Below, piece by piece: positions 27,625-36,954 of a stretch of DNA of 64,000 nucleotides. The DNA is taken from the NCBI GenBank assembly GCA_024403185.1, contig JAKSSG010000001.1:30217-94216 (forward strand). The letters are read 5' to 3'. The notes below the pieces were generated by a model, which was given only the letters and a program-made list of their open reading frames with translations, did no database searches and was not told the DNA's origin. The position numbers were made by a program, and so were the translations under genes. Origin of the DNA: Clostridia bacterium. GTDB lineage: Bacteria; Bacillota; Clostridia; Peptostreptococcales; Anaerovoracaceae. Numbering within the stretch: position 1 is the first letter of the stretch; every line of letters starts with the position of its first letter.

Positions 27625-28251
27625 ATGCAGGTTTACAACATTCCAACAGGTGCAATAGGCACCAATACATATCTTGTTTACGACAATGAAGAGTCCAGGA
27701 CAGGTTTTCTGGTTGACCCGGGTGCTTACAATCCGGCAGTAACTGATAAAATCAGAGAACTTGGAATAGACATTAAATATATTATGTTAACACATGGCCA
27801 TGGTGATCACATCATGGGAGTTGAAGACTTCAAGGCTGATTTCCCTGAATCAAAAATCGTGGCACACAGCAAAGAGCGTGAAATGCTTACCGATAAGAAC
27901 TTTAACATGAGCATTTCCTTCGGTCATCCGACCGAATTTGAAGCTGACATTTACGTTGAAGACGGTGATGAGATGAAAGTCGGAGACCTTGATCTGAAGT
28001 TTCTCTTCACACCGGGTCATTCACCGGGAGGAATGTGCATATACATTCCTGAAGAAAACACTCTCTTCAGCGGCGATACGCTATTCCAGTGCTCCATAGG
28101 CAGAACGGATTTCCCGGGATGCTCATTCGACGCACTGAAGAATGCAATTCACGAAAAACTCTGGCCGCTTCCCGATGAAACCAGCGTATTTCCGGGTCAC
28201 ATGGGGCCAACCAGCATAGGATTCGAGAGAGAGAACAACCCATTTGTATAA
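27625..28251 (+). CDS. Metallo-beta-lactamase fold hydrolase (glyoxalase II-like)
   Basis: 208 residues with the binuclear metal motif THGHGDHIMG, a downstream FTPGHSPGG, SGDTLF and FPGHMG histidine. These are the marks of YcbL/glyoxalase-II-like thioester hydrolases; the substrate is unknown. It sits in the conserved rel-dtd-MBL-hemZ-hisS row. AGGAGA precedes ATG. Confidence 0.88.
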   Translation: MQVYNIPTGAIGTNTYLVYDNEESRTGFLVDPGAYNPAVTDKIRELGIDIKYIMLTHGHGDHIMGVEDFKADFPESKIVAHSKEREMLTDKNFNMSISFGHPTEFEADIYVEDGDEMKVGDLDLKFLFTPGHSPGGMCIYIPEENTLFSGDTLFQCSIGRTDFPGCSFDALKNAIHEKLWPLPDETSVFPGHMGPTSIGFERENNPFV

Positions 28252-29599
28252 ATTCAGGTTTAACAACATAGAAAATGCCAGCCAGTACGAAGAACTGATA
28301 AAAGAGTTCCTTCAGCCCTCACAGTATGAGATTGTCAGAGAAGGAGATTCCGACTTTACTTATGACTTCCAGGGCGACAGGGAGGAAATCAAGCGCAGGC
28401 TCTTTACTGATCTGGCTAAAATAACGGGCAAAAGGCCCAGATGGGGCATTCTGACAGGTATCAGACCTGTAAAGCTGGCAGGTGAGCTGGCAGACAGAGG
28501 CCATGATCCGAAGGAATATCTGAAAGATAATTATCTGGTTGAAGAGAGCAAGGCAGCGCTCGCCACTGAAATACTGGATTATCAGAGAAAAATCATAGGA
28601 AGGCCCGCAAGAAACAGCCTCTCCATGTATCTGGGAATTCCGTTCTGCCCAACCAGATGCCTGTACTGCTCATTCACAAGCAATCAGGTGCCTGATTCGG
28701 AGATTGAACGCTATCTGGAGGCGCTTCACCGGGAAATTGATTTTGCGGCTTCCGGCGTTGCTGATTCGGATTTCGTTCTCGAGTCGGTATATTTCGGGGG
28801 CGGAACTCCAACGACACTTAACGCTTCTCAGCTTGACAGACTACTGAGCAGAATCGGCAAGAGCTTTGATCTGTCCGGGCTTAAGGAATTTACCGTAGAG
28901 GCGGGCAGGCCGGACACCATTGACGAGGAAAAGTTGAGAGTGCTCAAGGCCCACGGCGTTGACAGAATCAGCATCAATCCTCAGACAATGAAGGAGAAAA
29001 CCCTTGAGCTCATAGGCAGAAGACACACGGTTGAAGATGTTTACAGAGCTTTCGAAGCTGCTCATAAGACAGGATTCGAGATAATCAATACGGACCTGAT
29101 TGCAGGTCTTCCGGAAGAGTCATTTCCTGATTTTGCGCGAAGCCTTGAAGAGATTGTATCTCTGGGGGCTTCTAATATCACGCTGCACACTCTGGCAGTG
29201 AAACGGGCTTCAAAGCTCAAGGAAATGGACGAAAATTTCAATTACAGAGATGAGGAACTGAGGGAACAGATGCTTGATTTTGCACATGAAACCCTCAGAG
29301 GCAAAGGCTTCAGACCTTATTATCTTTACCGGCAGAAGCACACCTCCGGAAATACGGAAAACACCGGTTTCTGCCTGGATGACAGGGTATCAGCATATAA
29401 TATCCGCATAATGGAGGAGGCACAGTCGATTCTGGCACTTGGCGCAGGAGGAATAAGCAAGATTTATTTCCCTGATGAAAACAGGCTCGAAAGAGTGGCC
29501 AACGTATCCAATTATGAGATATACATTGAAAGATTAGATGAGATGTTAGATAGAAAACGTAAAGGATTTTTTATTGAAAGAGAGGAAAAGACATGTTAA
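28244..29599 (+). CDS. hemZ: HemZ-like radical SAM protein (oxygen-independent coproporphyrinogen dehydrogenase family)
   Basis: 451 residues. An N-terminal domain (about 1-125) with GILTGIRPVKLA is specific to HemZ. The radical-SAM site CPTRCLYC (about residues 135-142) follows, then YFGGGTPT and GLPEE. The only start that keeps the whole N-terminal domain is a TTG overlapping the previous gene by 8 bp. HemZ is grouped with HemN-type coproporphyrinogen oxidases, but many anaerobes carry it without a full haem pathway, so the true function may differ. It overlaps hisS by 7 bp. Confidence 0.88.
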   Translation: MYKFRFNNIENASQYEELIKEFLQPSQYEIVREGDSDFTYDFQGDREEIKRRLFTDLAKITGKRPRWGILTGIRPVKLAGELADRGHDPKEYLKDNYLVEESKAALATEILDYQRKIIGRPARNSLSMYLGIPFCPTRCLYCSFTSNQVPDSEIERYLEALHREIDFAASGVADSDFVLESVYFGGGTPTTLNASQLDRLLSRIGKSFDLSGLKEFTVEAGRPDTIDEEKLRVLKAHGVDRISINPQTMKEKTLELIGRRHTVEDVYRAFEAAHKTGFEIINTDLIAGLPEESFPDFARSLEEIVSLGASNITLHTLAVKRASKLKEMDENFNYRDEELREQMLDFAHETLRGKGFRPYYLYRQKHTSGNTENTGFCLDDRVSAYNIRIMEEAQSILALGAGGISKIYFPDENRLERVANVSNYEIYIERLDEMLDRKRKGFFIEREEKTC

Positions 29600-30846
29600 C
29601 AAATGCACCTAAAGGAACAAAGGACATGCTGCCTGCAGAGGCGTACAAATGGCACTATATGGAGGAGAAATTCGCTGAGATCTGCAGAAGATACGGATTT
29701 GAGGAAGTGAGAACACCTACCTTCGAGCATACAGAGCTGTTCCAGAGAGGCGTTGGAGATACTACAGACATCGTTAAGAAGGAAATGTACACCTTTAAGG
29801 ATATGGGTAACAGAAGCATTACACTGAGACCTGAAGGAACATCGCCGGTTGTTAGAGCCTTTTGCGAACACAAGGTATATGCTGATCCGCAGCCAACAAA
29901 GGTATACTACAACATTCCATGTTTCAGATATGAGAAGCCTCAGTCAGGAAGACTCAGAGAATTCCACCAGTTTGGTGTTGAGACTTTCGGAACTTCAAAT
30001 ATGATGGCTGATGCTGAAGTAATCGCCATAGGTTACGACTTCATAAATGAAGTGGGAATTACCGATGTTGAACTTCAGATCAACAGTGTTGGATGTCCTG
30101 AATGCAGAGGCAAGCACAGAGAAGCCCTGAAGAAGTTCCTGGAGCCTAAGTACGATGAACTGTGCCCAACATGTCAGGAAAGATTCCACACTAATCCGAT
30201 GAGAATTCTGGACTGCAAGTCACCGATTGACCAGGAGCTGGTTAAGGATGCACCAATGATGCTGGATTACCTTTGCGATGACTGCAGAGAGGCATTTGAG
30301 GAACTTAAGAAGAATCTGGATTCATTTGGAATCAAGTATGTTGTCAACCCTAAGATTGTAAGAGGTCTTGACTATTATACAAAGACAGCCTTCGAATTCA
30401 TTACCACCAAGATCGGTGCACAGGGCACTGTATGCGGCGGCGGACGTTACGACGGCCTTATCGAAGAGGTTGGCGGACCATCAACTCCGGGCGTTGGCTG
30501 GGGAATGGGTAAGGAAAGAATACTCATGACTTCAGAAGCATGCGGATTTGAAATTCCGAAGCCATCAGGAACTGAAGTATTCATCGCCTGCATGGGCGAT
30601 GAGGCTCAGCAGTTTGCACTGAAGCTGATGCACGATCTGCGTCTGGCAGGCGTTGCCGTTCAGATGGACGTTGCAGGACGTAATTTCAAGAACCAGTTCA
30701 AGTATGCCAACAGATGCGGTGCCGCAAGGACCGTCATTATCGGCGAATCAGAGCTTGAATCAGGAAAGCTGCAGGTTAAGGACATGGAAAGCGGCGAGCA
30801 GACTGAAGTCGCAATTGATGACATAATTAAAGAACTGACAAAATAA
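29593..30846 (+). CDS. hisS: Histidine-tRNA ligase
   Basis: 417 residues. Class II motifs: motif 2 in FRYEKPQSGRLREFHQFG, His A in RGLDYYTKTAFE, His B in CGGGRYDGL. There is also the Cys-rich insert with CPECRGK and CPTCQERF. It charges tRNA-His. aspS follows after 10 bp with an AAGGAG site, the typical Firmicutes hisS-aspS pair. Confidence 0.97.
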   Translation: MLTNAPKGTKDMLPAEAYKWHYMEEKFAEICRRYGFEEVRTPTFEHTELFQRGVGDTTDIVKKEMYTFKDMGNRSITLRPEGTSPVVRAFCEHKVYADPQPTKVYYNIPCFRYEKPQSGRLREFHQFGVETFGTSNMMADAEVIAIGYDFINEVGITDVELQINSVGCPECRGKHREALKKFLEPKYDELCPTCQERFHTNPMRILDCKSPIDQELVKDAPMMLDYLCDDCREAFEELKKNLDSFGIKYVVNPKIVRGLDYYTKTAFEFITTKIGAQGTVCGGGRYDGLIEEVGGPSTPGVGWGMGKERILMTSEACGFEIPKPSGTEVFIACMGDEAQQFALKLMHDLRLAGVAVQMDVAGRNFKNQFKYANRCGAARTVIIGESELESGKLQVKDMESGEQTEVAIDDIIKELTK

Positions 30847-30856
30847 GGAGAGATAG

Positions 30857-32614
30857 ATGATTTACAAGAGAACTCACATGTGTGGGGATTTAAGAAGTGA
30901 GAATATTGGTGAAGATGTTGTTCTGAACGGCTGGATTCAGAAGAGAAGAAACCTTGGCGGACTTATTTTCTGCGACGTAAGAGACAAGACAGGAATAAGC
31001 CAGGTTGTATTCAATGATGAAATTCCCGCTGAACTCTTTGAAAAGGCAGATACACTCAGAAGTGAATACGTTGTCGGAGTCAAGGGAAAGGTTGTGGAAA
31101 GAGAATCAAAAAACCCTGACATGCCTACAGGCGATGTTGAGATCATTGCCGATGACCTGATTATCTATTCAACTTCGGATACTCCGCCTATTTACATCAA
31201 GGACGATGACAATGTTGATGATAATCTTCGTCTGAAGTACAGATATCTTGACCTGCGCAAGAAAAAGATGCAGGACAACCTTACATTCAGAGCAAAGCTG
31301 ACAACTCTGGCAAGAAACTACTATGCGGAGTGCGGATTCACCGAAGTTGAAACTCCTATGCTCATTAAATCAACTCCCGAAGGCGCCCGTGATTACCTGG
31401 TGCCAAGCAGAGTAAATCTGGGACATTTCTATGCACTGCCTCAGTCACCGCAGACCTTCAAGCAGCTGCTCATGGTCGGTGGCACGGACAGATACTTCCA
31501 GATAGTTAAATGCTTCAGAGACGAGGACCTGAGAGCTGACAGACAGCCTGAATTCACCCAGATAGACCTGGAAATGTCCTTCGTTGAAGTTGACGATGTC
31601 ATTGAAGTTCAGGAAGGCTTCCTCAAGAGAGTCATGAAGGAAATGAAGGGCATCGACATTGAAACTCCATTCCCTAGAATGACATGGGAAGAGGCCATGA
31701 CAAGATACGGCAGCGACAAGCCTGATACAAGATTCGGCTTCGAACTGCAGGATATTACAGACAAGGTAAAAGACTGCGAATTCAAGGTGTTCACTGACGC
31801 CATCGCAGCCGGCGGAAGCGTACGCGCAATCTGTGTTGACGGTGCTGCTGAAGCCTATACAAGAAAAAAGATAGACAAACTGACAGAAACTGTTAAGAGC
31901 TACGGCGCAAAGGGCATGGTATGGATGAAGGTTGCCGAAGACGGCGTTTCCTCATCAGTAAACAAGTTCTTCTCACCTGAACAGCTTGCTGACATTGCAG
32001 ACGGTCTTGGTGCAAAGGCAGGAGACCTTATTCTGATCATCTCAGACAGCAACAAGGTTGTATTTGACAGCCTGGGCTTCCTGAGAAGACACATTGCCGG
32101 TGAACTTGGACTTCTTGATGACAATAAGTTCAATTTCCTCTGGGTTGTTGACTTCCCGCTCTTCGAGTACGACGAGAAGGAAGACAGATGGTCAGCAATG
32201 CATCATCCGTTCACATCACCGAAGGCAGAGCATGCTGAACTGCTGAAGACTGATCCGCATTCATGTCTGGCCAACGCTTATGACATCGTTCTCAACGGTG
32301 TTGAGCTTGGCGGCGGAAGCATCAGAATCCACGATCAGGAAATGCAGGAGGATATGTTTAAGGCACTGAACATGAAGCAGGAAGAAATAGACGAGAAGTT
32401 CGGATTCCTGGTTGAAGCATTCAAGTACGGTGCACCACCTCACGGCGGACTGGCATACGGCCTTGACAGACTGGTAATGCTTCTGACCGGAGAGAAGTCG
32501 ATCAGGGAAGTAATCGCATTCCCTAAGAATCAGAATGCACAGTGCATGGTAAGTGAGGCTCCGGGAATCGTTGATGAACAGCAGCTTGAAGAGCTTGGAA
32601 TCGCATTGAAATAA
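30857..32614 (+). CDS. aspS: Aspartate-tRNA ligase
   Basis: 585 residues. N-terminal OB anticodon domain, class II core with [20 protein letters not shown], a bacterial-type GAD insertion (about 280-420), and [21 protein letters not shown] at the end. It charges tRNA-Asp. The stop codon overlaps the nadD start. Confidence 0.97.
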   Translation: MIYKRTHMCGDLRSENIGEDVVLNGWIQKRRNLGGLIFCDVRDKTGISQVVFNDEIPAELFEKADTLRSEYVVGVKGKVVERESKNPDMPTGDVEIIADDLIIYSTSDTPPIYIKDDDNVDDNLRLKYRYLDLRKKKMQDNLTFRAKLTTLARNYYAECGFTEVETPMLIKSTPEGARDYLVPSRVNLGHFYALPQSPQTFKQLLMVGGTDRYFQIVKCFRDEDLRADRQPEFTQIDLEMSFVEVDDVIEVQEGFLKRVMKEMKGIDIETPFPRMTWEEAMTRYGSDKPDTRFGFELQDITDKVKDCEFKVFTDAIAAGGSVRAICVDGAAEAYTRKKIDKLTETVKSYGAKGMVWMKVAEDGVSSSVNKFFSPEQLADIADGLGAKAGDLILIISDSNKVVFDSLGFLRRHIAGELGLLDDNKFNFLWVVDFPLFEYDEKEDRWSAMHHPFTSPKAEHAELLKTDPHSCLANAYDIVLNGVELGGGSIRIHDQEMQEDMFKALNMKQEEIDEKFGFLVEAFKYGAPPHGGLAYGLDRLVMLLTGEKSIREVIAFPKNQNAQCMVSEAPGIVDEQQLEELGIALK

Positions 32615-33219
32615 TGAAAATCGGAATTTTCGGTGGAACATTTGATCCGGTTCATAACGGACATATAGGGCTTGCTGAAGACTGCGTGGAACAGGCCGGT
32701 CTCGATGAGGTCATCATGATCCCCGCATACATTCAGCCATTCAAGCAGGACAGGCATACGGCTTCGGGGGAAGACAGGTTTCAGATGCTTGCTCTTGTTG
32801 CGTCACAGAATGACAGAATCACTGTTTCCCGCAATGAACTGGATAATGAAGGCGTATCATACACCTATCTGACCATGAGAAGAATTCAGGAAATGAATCC
32901 CGAGGCACGACTCTACTTCATCTGCGGAACTGACAGCTTCCTGAAGGTGGATACCTGGATGAACGCCGAGGAGCTCCTTGAAAAGTATTCCTTCATTGTC
33001 GGCTGTGACCGTCCCGGGTACAGACATGATGAGCTGGAAGAGGCAATCAGTCGAATCAGGGATCATTTCGGCACTGAAATCATCGTGGTTCACAACAGAC
33101 AGTTCGATGTTTCATCGACCGAAGTAAGAGACAGAATTGCAGCGGGAAAGTCCGTTGAAGGACTGATTCCTGAAGCTGTTGAAAGGTACATTAAAGAGCA
33201 TGGACTCTACAGAATTTGA
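32614..33219 (+). CDS. nadD: Nicotinate-nucleotide adenylyltransferase
   Basis: 201 residues with GIFGGTFDPVHNGHI (nucleotidyltransferase HxGH site), ICGTDSF and SSTEVRDRI. It joins ATP to nicotinate mononucleotide in NAD synthesis. The ATG shares a base with the aspS stop. It is followed by yqeK with a 20-bp overlap. Confidence 0.95.
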   Translation: MKIGIFGGTFDPVHNGHIGLAEDCVEQAGLDEVIMIPAYIQPFKQDRHTASGEDRFQMLALVASQNDRITVSRNELDNEGVSYTYLTMRRIQEMNPEARLYFICGTDSFLKVDTWMNAEELLEKYSFIVGCDRPGYRHDELEEAISRIRDHFGTEIIVVHNRQFDVSSTEVRDRIAAGKSVEGLIPEAVERYIKEHGLYRI

Positions 33220-33784
33220 ACAACTGAAGGCTCAGATCAACGAATATCTCGAGAGCAATCTGAAACCGACCAGACTGGCTCACACCAGAAGCGTTGCTGA
33301 ACTGGCCGTTAAAATGGCCCGTCAGTACGGGGTGGATGAACAGAAGGCGGAACTGGCGGCACTGCTTCATGACATGGTGAGAAACATCAGCATTCCGGTC
33401 ATGAACATTTACGTTGAGCGCCTGGGACTGCCGGACAGATATCTGGATAACATGAATCTGGCCCACGGCAAGATAGGCGCATCCCTTGCCCGCACAGGAT
33501 TCGGAATAGAGGATGAGGAAATACTGAATGCCATTTCCTATCACACCACGGGCCGTGCTGACATGAGCCTGCTTGAGAAGATTATATTCCTGGCCGACGC
33601 CATAGAGCCGCTGCGTAACTACCAAGGCGTAGACCGCATCCGCGCAAAGGCAGACGAGAGTCTTGATGCAGGATGCATGGAATCCCTGGGCAGGACAATA
33701 GAATTCCTGAAGAAAAAAGGGGTATACATCGACGAAGATACAGTTGAGGCGTATGAATTTCTGGTTAATGAAGCAAAAGTGTAG
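33200..33784 (+). CDS. yqeK: HD-domain hydrolase YqeK (diadenosine tetraphosphatase family)
   Basis: 194 residues from the ATG at 33200; a TTG 21 bp earlier is possible but less likely. HTRSVAELA, LLHDMVRN, HGKIGA, ISYHTTG and FLADAIEPLR form the HD metal site seen in YqeK, which splits Ap4A into two ADP. The nadD-yqeK-rsfS order is conserved, but here 289 bp of unusual non-coding DNA separates yqeK from rsfS. Confidence 0.92.
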   Translation: MDSTEFEQLKAQINEYLESNLKPTRLAHTRSVAELAVKMARQYGVDEQKAELAALLHDMVRNISIPVMNIYVERLGLPDRYLDNMNLAHGKIGASLARTGFGIEDEEILNAISYHTTGRADMSLLEKIIFLADAIEPLRNYQGVDRIRAKADESLDAGCMESLGRTIEFLKKKGVYIDEDTVEAYEFLVNEAKV

Positions 33785-33798
33785 CTTGTTTTTGCAGA

Positions 33799-34050
33799 TT
33801 CTATAGAAATGTGTGCTGAAAGCATTAATTGAAGGCAATTATAGAATTTTTGAGGCAAATTGTTATTTTGTTCTATAATACTGATAAATAACACCTGTTT
33901 TATTCTTGTTGTATAGAATTAAAGAAAGCAATTCTATGTTTGCAGGGTATTTTGTTAAATATCAGACGTTAGTATAGAACGGTTTTTCATAAAAGCCAAA
34001 AATTCTATAAAACGTCAAAATCGTAAAGCAATAATCCGATTAATATAGAA
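33799..34050. repeat. Array of eight alternating TATAGAA half-sites, helically phased, upstream of rsfS
   Basis: The 289-bp gap between yqeK and rsfS is very AT-rich and carries eight copies of TATAGAA or its complement TTCTATA (one copy TTCTATG). They form four units, TTCTATA-N34-TATAGAA: 33799-33846, 33871-33918, 33932-33979 and 34003-34050. Each unit is exactly 48 bp, although the 34-bp interiors are unrelated. Gaps between units are 24, 13 and 23 bp. Start-to-start distances of neighbouring half-sites are 41, 31, 41, 20, 41, 30 and 41 bp, all close to whole helical turns. Most copies continue as TATAGAAT. It may bind a protein over a large region; the identity is unknown. The rest of the gap holds no gene I can see. 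Confidence 0.75.
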
Positions 34051-34073
34051 TTATAGTAAAAGGAGAATGGAGA

Positions 34074-34418
34074 ATGAACGAACAGAGAGAAAAAGCGGAA
34101 ATGATAGCAAAGGTTCTCAGCGATAAGAAGGGAATCGACGTTGCTGTTATTGATATTTCACCTAAGGCCAGCTTTGCCGACTTCTTTGTGCTGGCTTCCG
34201 GAGGAAGCGACAGACAGGTTGCGGCGCTGGTTGAAAGTGTTGAGGATCTCATGGAACCGAAGGGTGTTTTCCCGAACAGCGTTGAGGGAAGAAAGACATC
34301 CGGCTGGATTCTCATGGATTACGGTGATGTGGTTGTGAATGTTATGACTCTGGAAACGAGAGAGAAATATAACATAGAAAAGATCTGGGGCGACTGCGAG
34401 CTCACAGAAGTTGAATAG
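34074..34418 (+). CDS. rsfS: Ribosomal silencing factor RsfS
   Basis: 114 residues of the RsfS/Iojap family: DISPKASFADFFVLASG, SDRQV, and GWILMDYGDVVVNVM. RsfS binds ribosomal protein uL14 and blocks subunit joining during starvation. AAGGAGAATGGAG stands before ATG. It begins just after the half-site array, which may control it together with leuS. Confidence 0.95.
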   Translation: MNEQREKAEMIAKVLSDKKGIDVAVIDISPKASFADFFVLASGGSDRQVAALVESVEDLMEPKGVFPNSVEGRKTSGWILMDYGDVVVNVMTLETREKYNIEKIWGDCELTEVE

Positions 34419-34430
34419 ATGGAGGAAAAA

Positions 34431-36935
34431 ATGCAGGACAGATATAATTTCAGTGAAATCGAAAAGAAAGGGCAGAAGAAATGGGATGAAACAAAGGCTT
34501 TCAAGGTGGTTGAGGATCCTTCAAAGGACAAGTACTACGTTCTTGAAATGTTTCCTTATCCTTCAGGAAAGCTGCACATGGGACATGTCAGAAACTACTC
34601 AATCGGCGATGTAGTTGCAAGATTCAAGAAGATGAACGGCTTTAACGTCATTCATCCTATGGGATTTGACGGATTCGGACTTCCGGCAGAAAACGCTGCG
34701 ATCAAGAACGGAACTCCGCCGGCAGAATGGACATGGTCAAACATTCATGAAATGGAAGTTCAGCTGAAGGAACTGGGACTTTCATATGACTGGGACAGAG
34801 AATGTGCAACCTGCCATCCTGATTACTACAAGTGGATGCAGTGGATTTTCATCCAGTTCTACAAGGCCGGACTGGCTTACAAGAAGGAAAACCCTGTTAA
34901 CTGGTGTCCAAGTTGCCAGACTGTACTTGCAAACGAGCAGGTTGTTGACGGCTGCTGCGAAAGATGCGGTTCACCTGTAGGCAAGAAGAATCTGTCACAG
35001 TGGTACTTCAAGATTACCGATTACGCTGAACATCTTCTGGAAAACCTGGATAACGGCAAGCTGGACGGCTGGCCTGACAAGGTTAAGATCATGCAGAAAA
35101 ACTGGATCGGCAAGTCACATGGTGCCGAAGTTGATTTCAAGGTTAAGGATTACGATGAAACACTGACCGTATTCACAACCCGTGTAGATACAATCTACGG
35201 TACAACTTTCATGGTTCTTGCACCTGAATATCCGTCAGTACTTGACATGGTAAAGGGAACTGAATACGAAGCTCCTGCTAAGGAATACATTGATAAATGC
35301 GCTCACATGAGCGAAATTGACCGTACTTCAACAACAAACGAGAAGACAGGTCAGTTCATTGGAAAATATGCGATCAATCCTTTCACCGGAAAGGAAATGC
35401 CTATATTCATTGCCGACTACGTACTCATGGGTTACGGTACCGGAGCTGTAATGGGCGTACCTGCTCATGACCAGCGTGACTTTGACTTTGCGACAAAGTT
35501 CAATCTTGAGATTATTCCTGTTATCGACCCGCATGATCCTGAAGTTGACCTGAACAATCTGAAGGAAGCATGTGCCGCAGAGGGTACTGTTATCAACTCC
35601 GGCGAGTTCACGGGAATGAACAACAAGGATGCAATCCAGAAGATTGCCGAAGTTGCAGACGAAAGAGGAATCGGAAGAAAGACTATAAACTACAGACTCC
35701 GTGACTGGCTCATTTCACGTCAGAGATACTGGGGAACTCCTATTCCTATGATTTACTGTGACCACTGCGGCTGGGTTCCTGAAAAGGAAGAAAATCTGCC
35801 GGTAATGCTGCCAACTGACGTTGAATTCACAGGAAAGGGCGAATCACCGATCGTAACAAGCAAAACCTTCGTAGATACAGTTTGTCCTGTATGCGGACAG
35901 CCTGCAAAGAGGGAAGTTGACACCATGGACACATTCCTCGATTCATCATGGTACTTCCTCAGATACTGCGACGCAAGAAACGAGAATGAAGTGTTCTCAA
36001 AGGAAAAGGCAGACTACTGGATGAATGTTGACCAGTACATCGGCGGTGTTGAACATGCAATCATGCACCTGATGTATGCGAGATTCTTCCAGATGGCTCT
36101 CCATGACCTGGGCTTTGTAAAGGACGATGAACCGTTCAAGAACCTGCTCACACAGGGAATGGTTATCAAGGGATATAAAGATGCCGAGGGCAATTACGTT
36201 AAGGCCAAGATGAGTAAATCACTCGGAAACGTTGTAAGTCCTGCTGAAATCATAGACAAGTACGGCGCAGATACTGCAAGACTGTTCATTCTTTTCGCCG
36301 CACCACCGGAAAGAGAACTTGACTGGTCTGATCAGGGCGTTGAAGGCTGCTTCAGATTCCTGAACAGAATCTGGAGACTGGTTTATGAATTCACCGACAA
36401 GTATGAAAACTGTCCTGGTGAATATGAAGTGAAGAACAAGGCAGACAAGGATCTGAACCGCGTATTCAATGACACGATCAGAAGAGTGTCAAACGATATC
36501 GATGAAAGATTCAATTTCAATACTGCCATCAGTGCTGTCATGGAACTTGTTAACGAGCTTTACAAGTACAAGGAAGGCGATGTAAACGAGGCACTTTTCA
36601 GCACAATAATAAGAACAATAATCATTCTCATGGCACCGTTTGTACCGCATGTCACAGAAGAGCTGTGGGCAGATCTGGGCTATGAGGGCTCAGTTCACGA
36701 ACAGAGGTGGCCGTCATATGACGAAAGCGCTCTGGTAAAGGACGAAGTTGAAATCGTTGTACAGATCAACGGCAAAAACAAGGAAAAAATCAACATTCCA
36801 GGCGAAGCTTCAAGGGATGAAATGCTGAAGATCGCTGAAGAAAATGAAACAATAAAGGAACTTACCGCAGACATGAATGTTGTCAAGGTAATTGCCGTTC
36901 CGGGCAGACTGATTAACATTGTTGTCAAGGGTTAA
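34431..36935 (+). CDS. leuS: Leucine-tRNA ligase
   Basis: 834 residues from the ATG at 34431. An upstream in-frame ATG (34419) is less likely because the GGAGG that would serve as ribosome site (34421-34425) lies inside it. Class I motifs: [13 protein letters not shown] and AKMSKSLGN; the CP1 editing domain has TTRVDTIYG and [13 protein letters not shown]. It charges tRNA-Leu; two tRNA-Leu genes also lie in this window. No T-box leader is seen. Confidence 0.97.
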   Translation: MQDRYNFSEIEKKGQKKWDETKAFKVVEDPSKDKYYVLEMFPYPSGKLHMGHVRNYSIGDVVARFKKMNGFNVIHPMGFDGFGLPAENAAIKNGTPPAEWTWSNIHEMEVQLKELGLSYDWDRECATCHPDYYKWMQWIFIQFYKAGLAYKKENPVNWCPSCQTVLANEQVVDGCCERCGSPVGKKNLSQWYFKITDYAEHLLENLDNGKLDGWPDKVKIMQKNWIGKSHGAEVDFKVKDYDETLTVFTTRVDTIYGTTFMVLAPEYPSVLDMVKGTEYEAPAKEYIDKCAHMSEIDRTSTTNEKTGQFIGKYAINPFTGKEMPIFIADYVLMGYGTGAVMGVPAHDQRDFDFATKFNLEIIPVIDPHDPEVDLNNLKEACAAEGTVINSGEFTGMNNKDAIQKIAEVADERGIGRKTINYRLRDWLISRQRYWGTPIPMIYCDHCGWVPEKEENLPVMLPTDVEFTGKGESPIVTSKTFVDTVCPVCGQPAKREVDTMDTFLDSSWYFLRYCDARNENEVFSKEKADYWMNVDQYIGGVEHAIMHLMYARFFQMALHDLGFVKDDEPFKNLLTQGMVIKGYKDAEGNYVKAKMSKSLGNVVSPAEIIDKYGADTARLFILFAAPPERELDWSDQGVEGCFRFLNRIWRLVYEFTDKYENCPGEYEVKNKADKDLNRVFNDTIRRVSNDIDERFNFNTAISAVMELVNELYKYKEGDVNEALFSTIIRTIIILMAPFVPHVTEELWADLGYEGSVHEQRWPSYDESALVKDEVEIVVQINGKNKEKINIPGEASRDEMLKIAEENETIKELTADMNVVKVIAVPGRLINIVVKG

Positions 36936-36954
36936 GGTTTCGGAAAGGAATTGA

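Noticed and set aside
33799-34050. CRISPR-like array with 34-bp spacers
   Set aside because: The half-sites are only 7-8 bp and alternate in direction, stretches between units differ in length (13-24 bp) and sequence, and there are no cas genes. It is kept as a repeat array.
34419-34430. leuS start at the upstream ATG
   Set aside because: The GGAGG ribosome site would lie inside the coding sequence; the ATG at 34431 has correct spacing and the family N-terminus.
34051-34430. T-box or other leucine-responsive leader before leuS
   Set aside because: leuS follows rsfS by 12 bp, and no T-box or specifier-stem signature was seen in the region.
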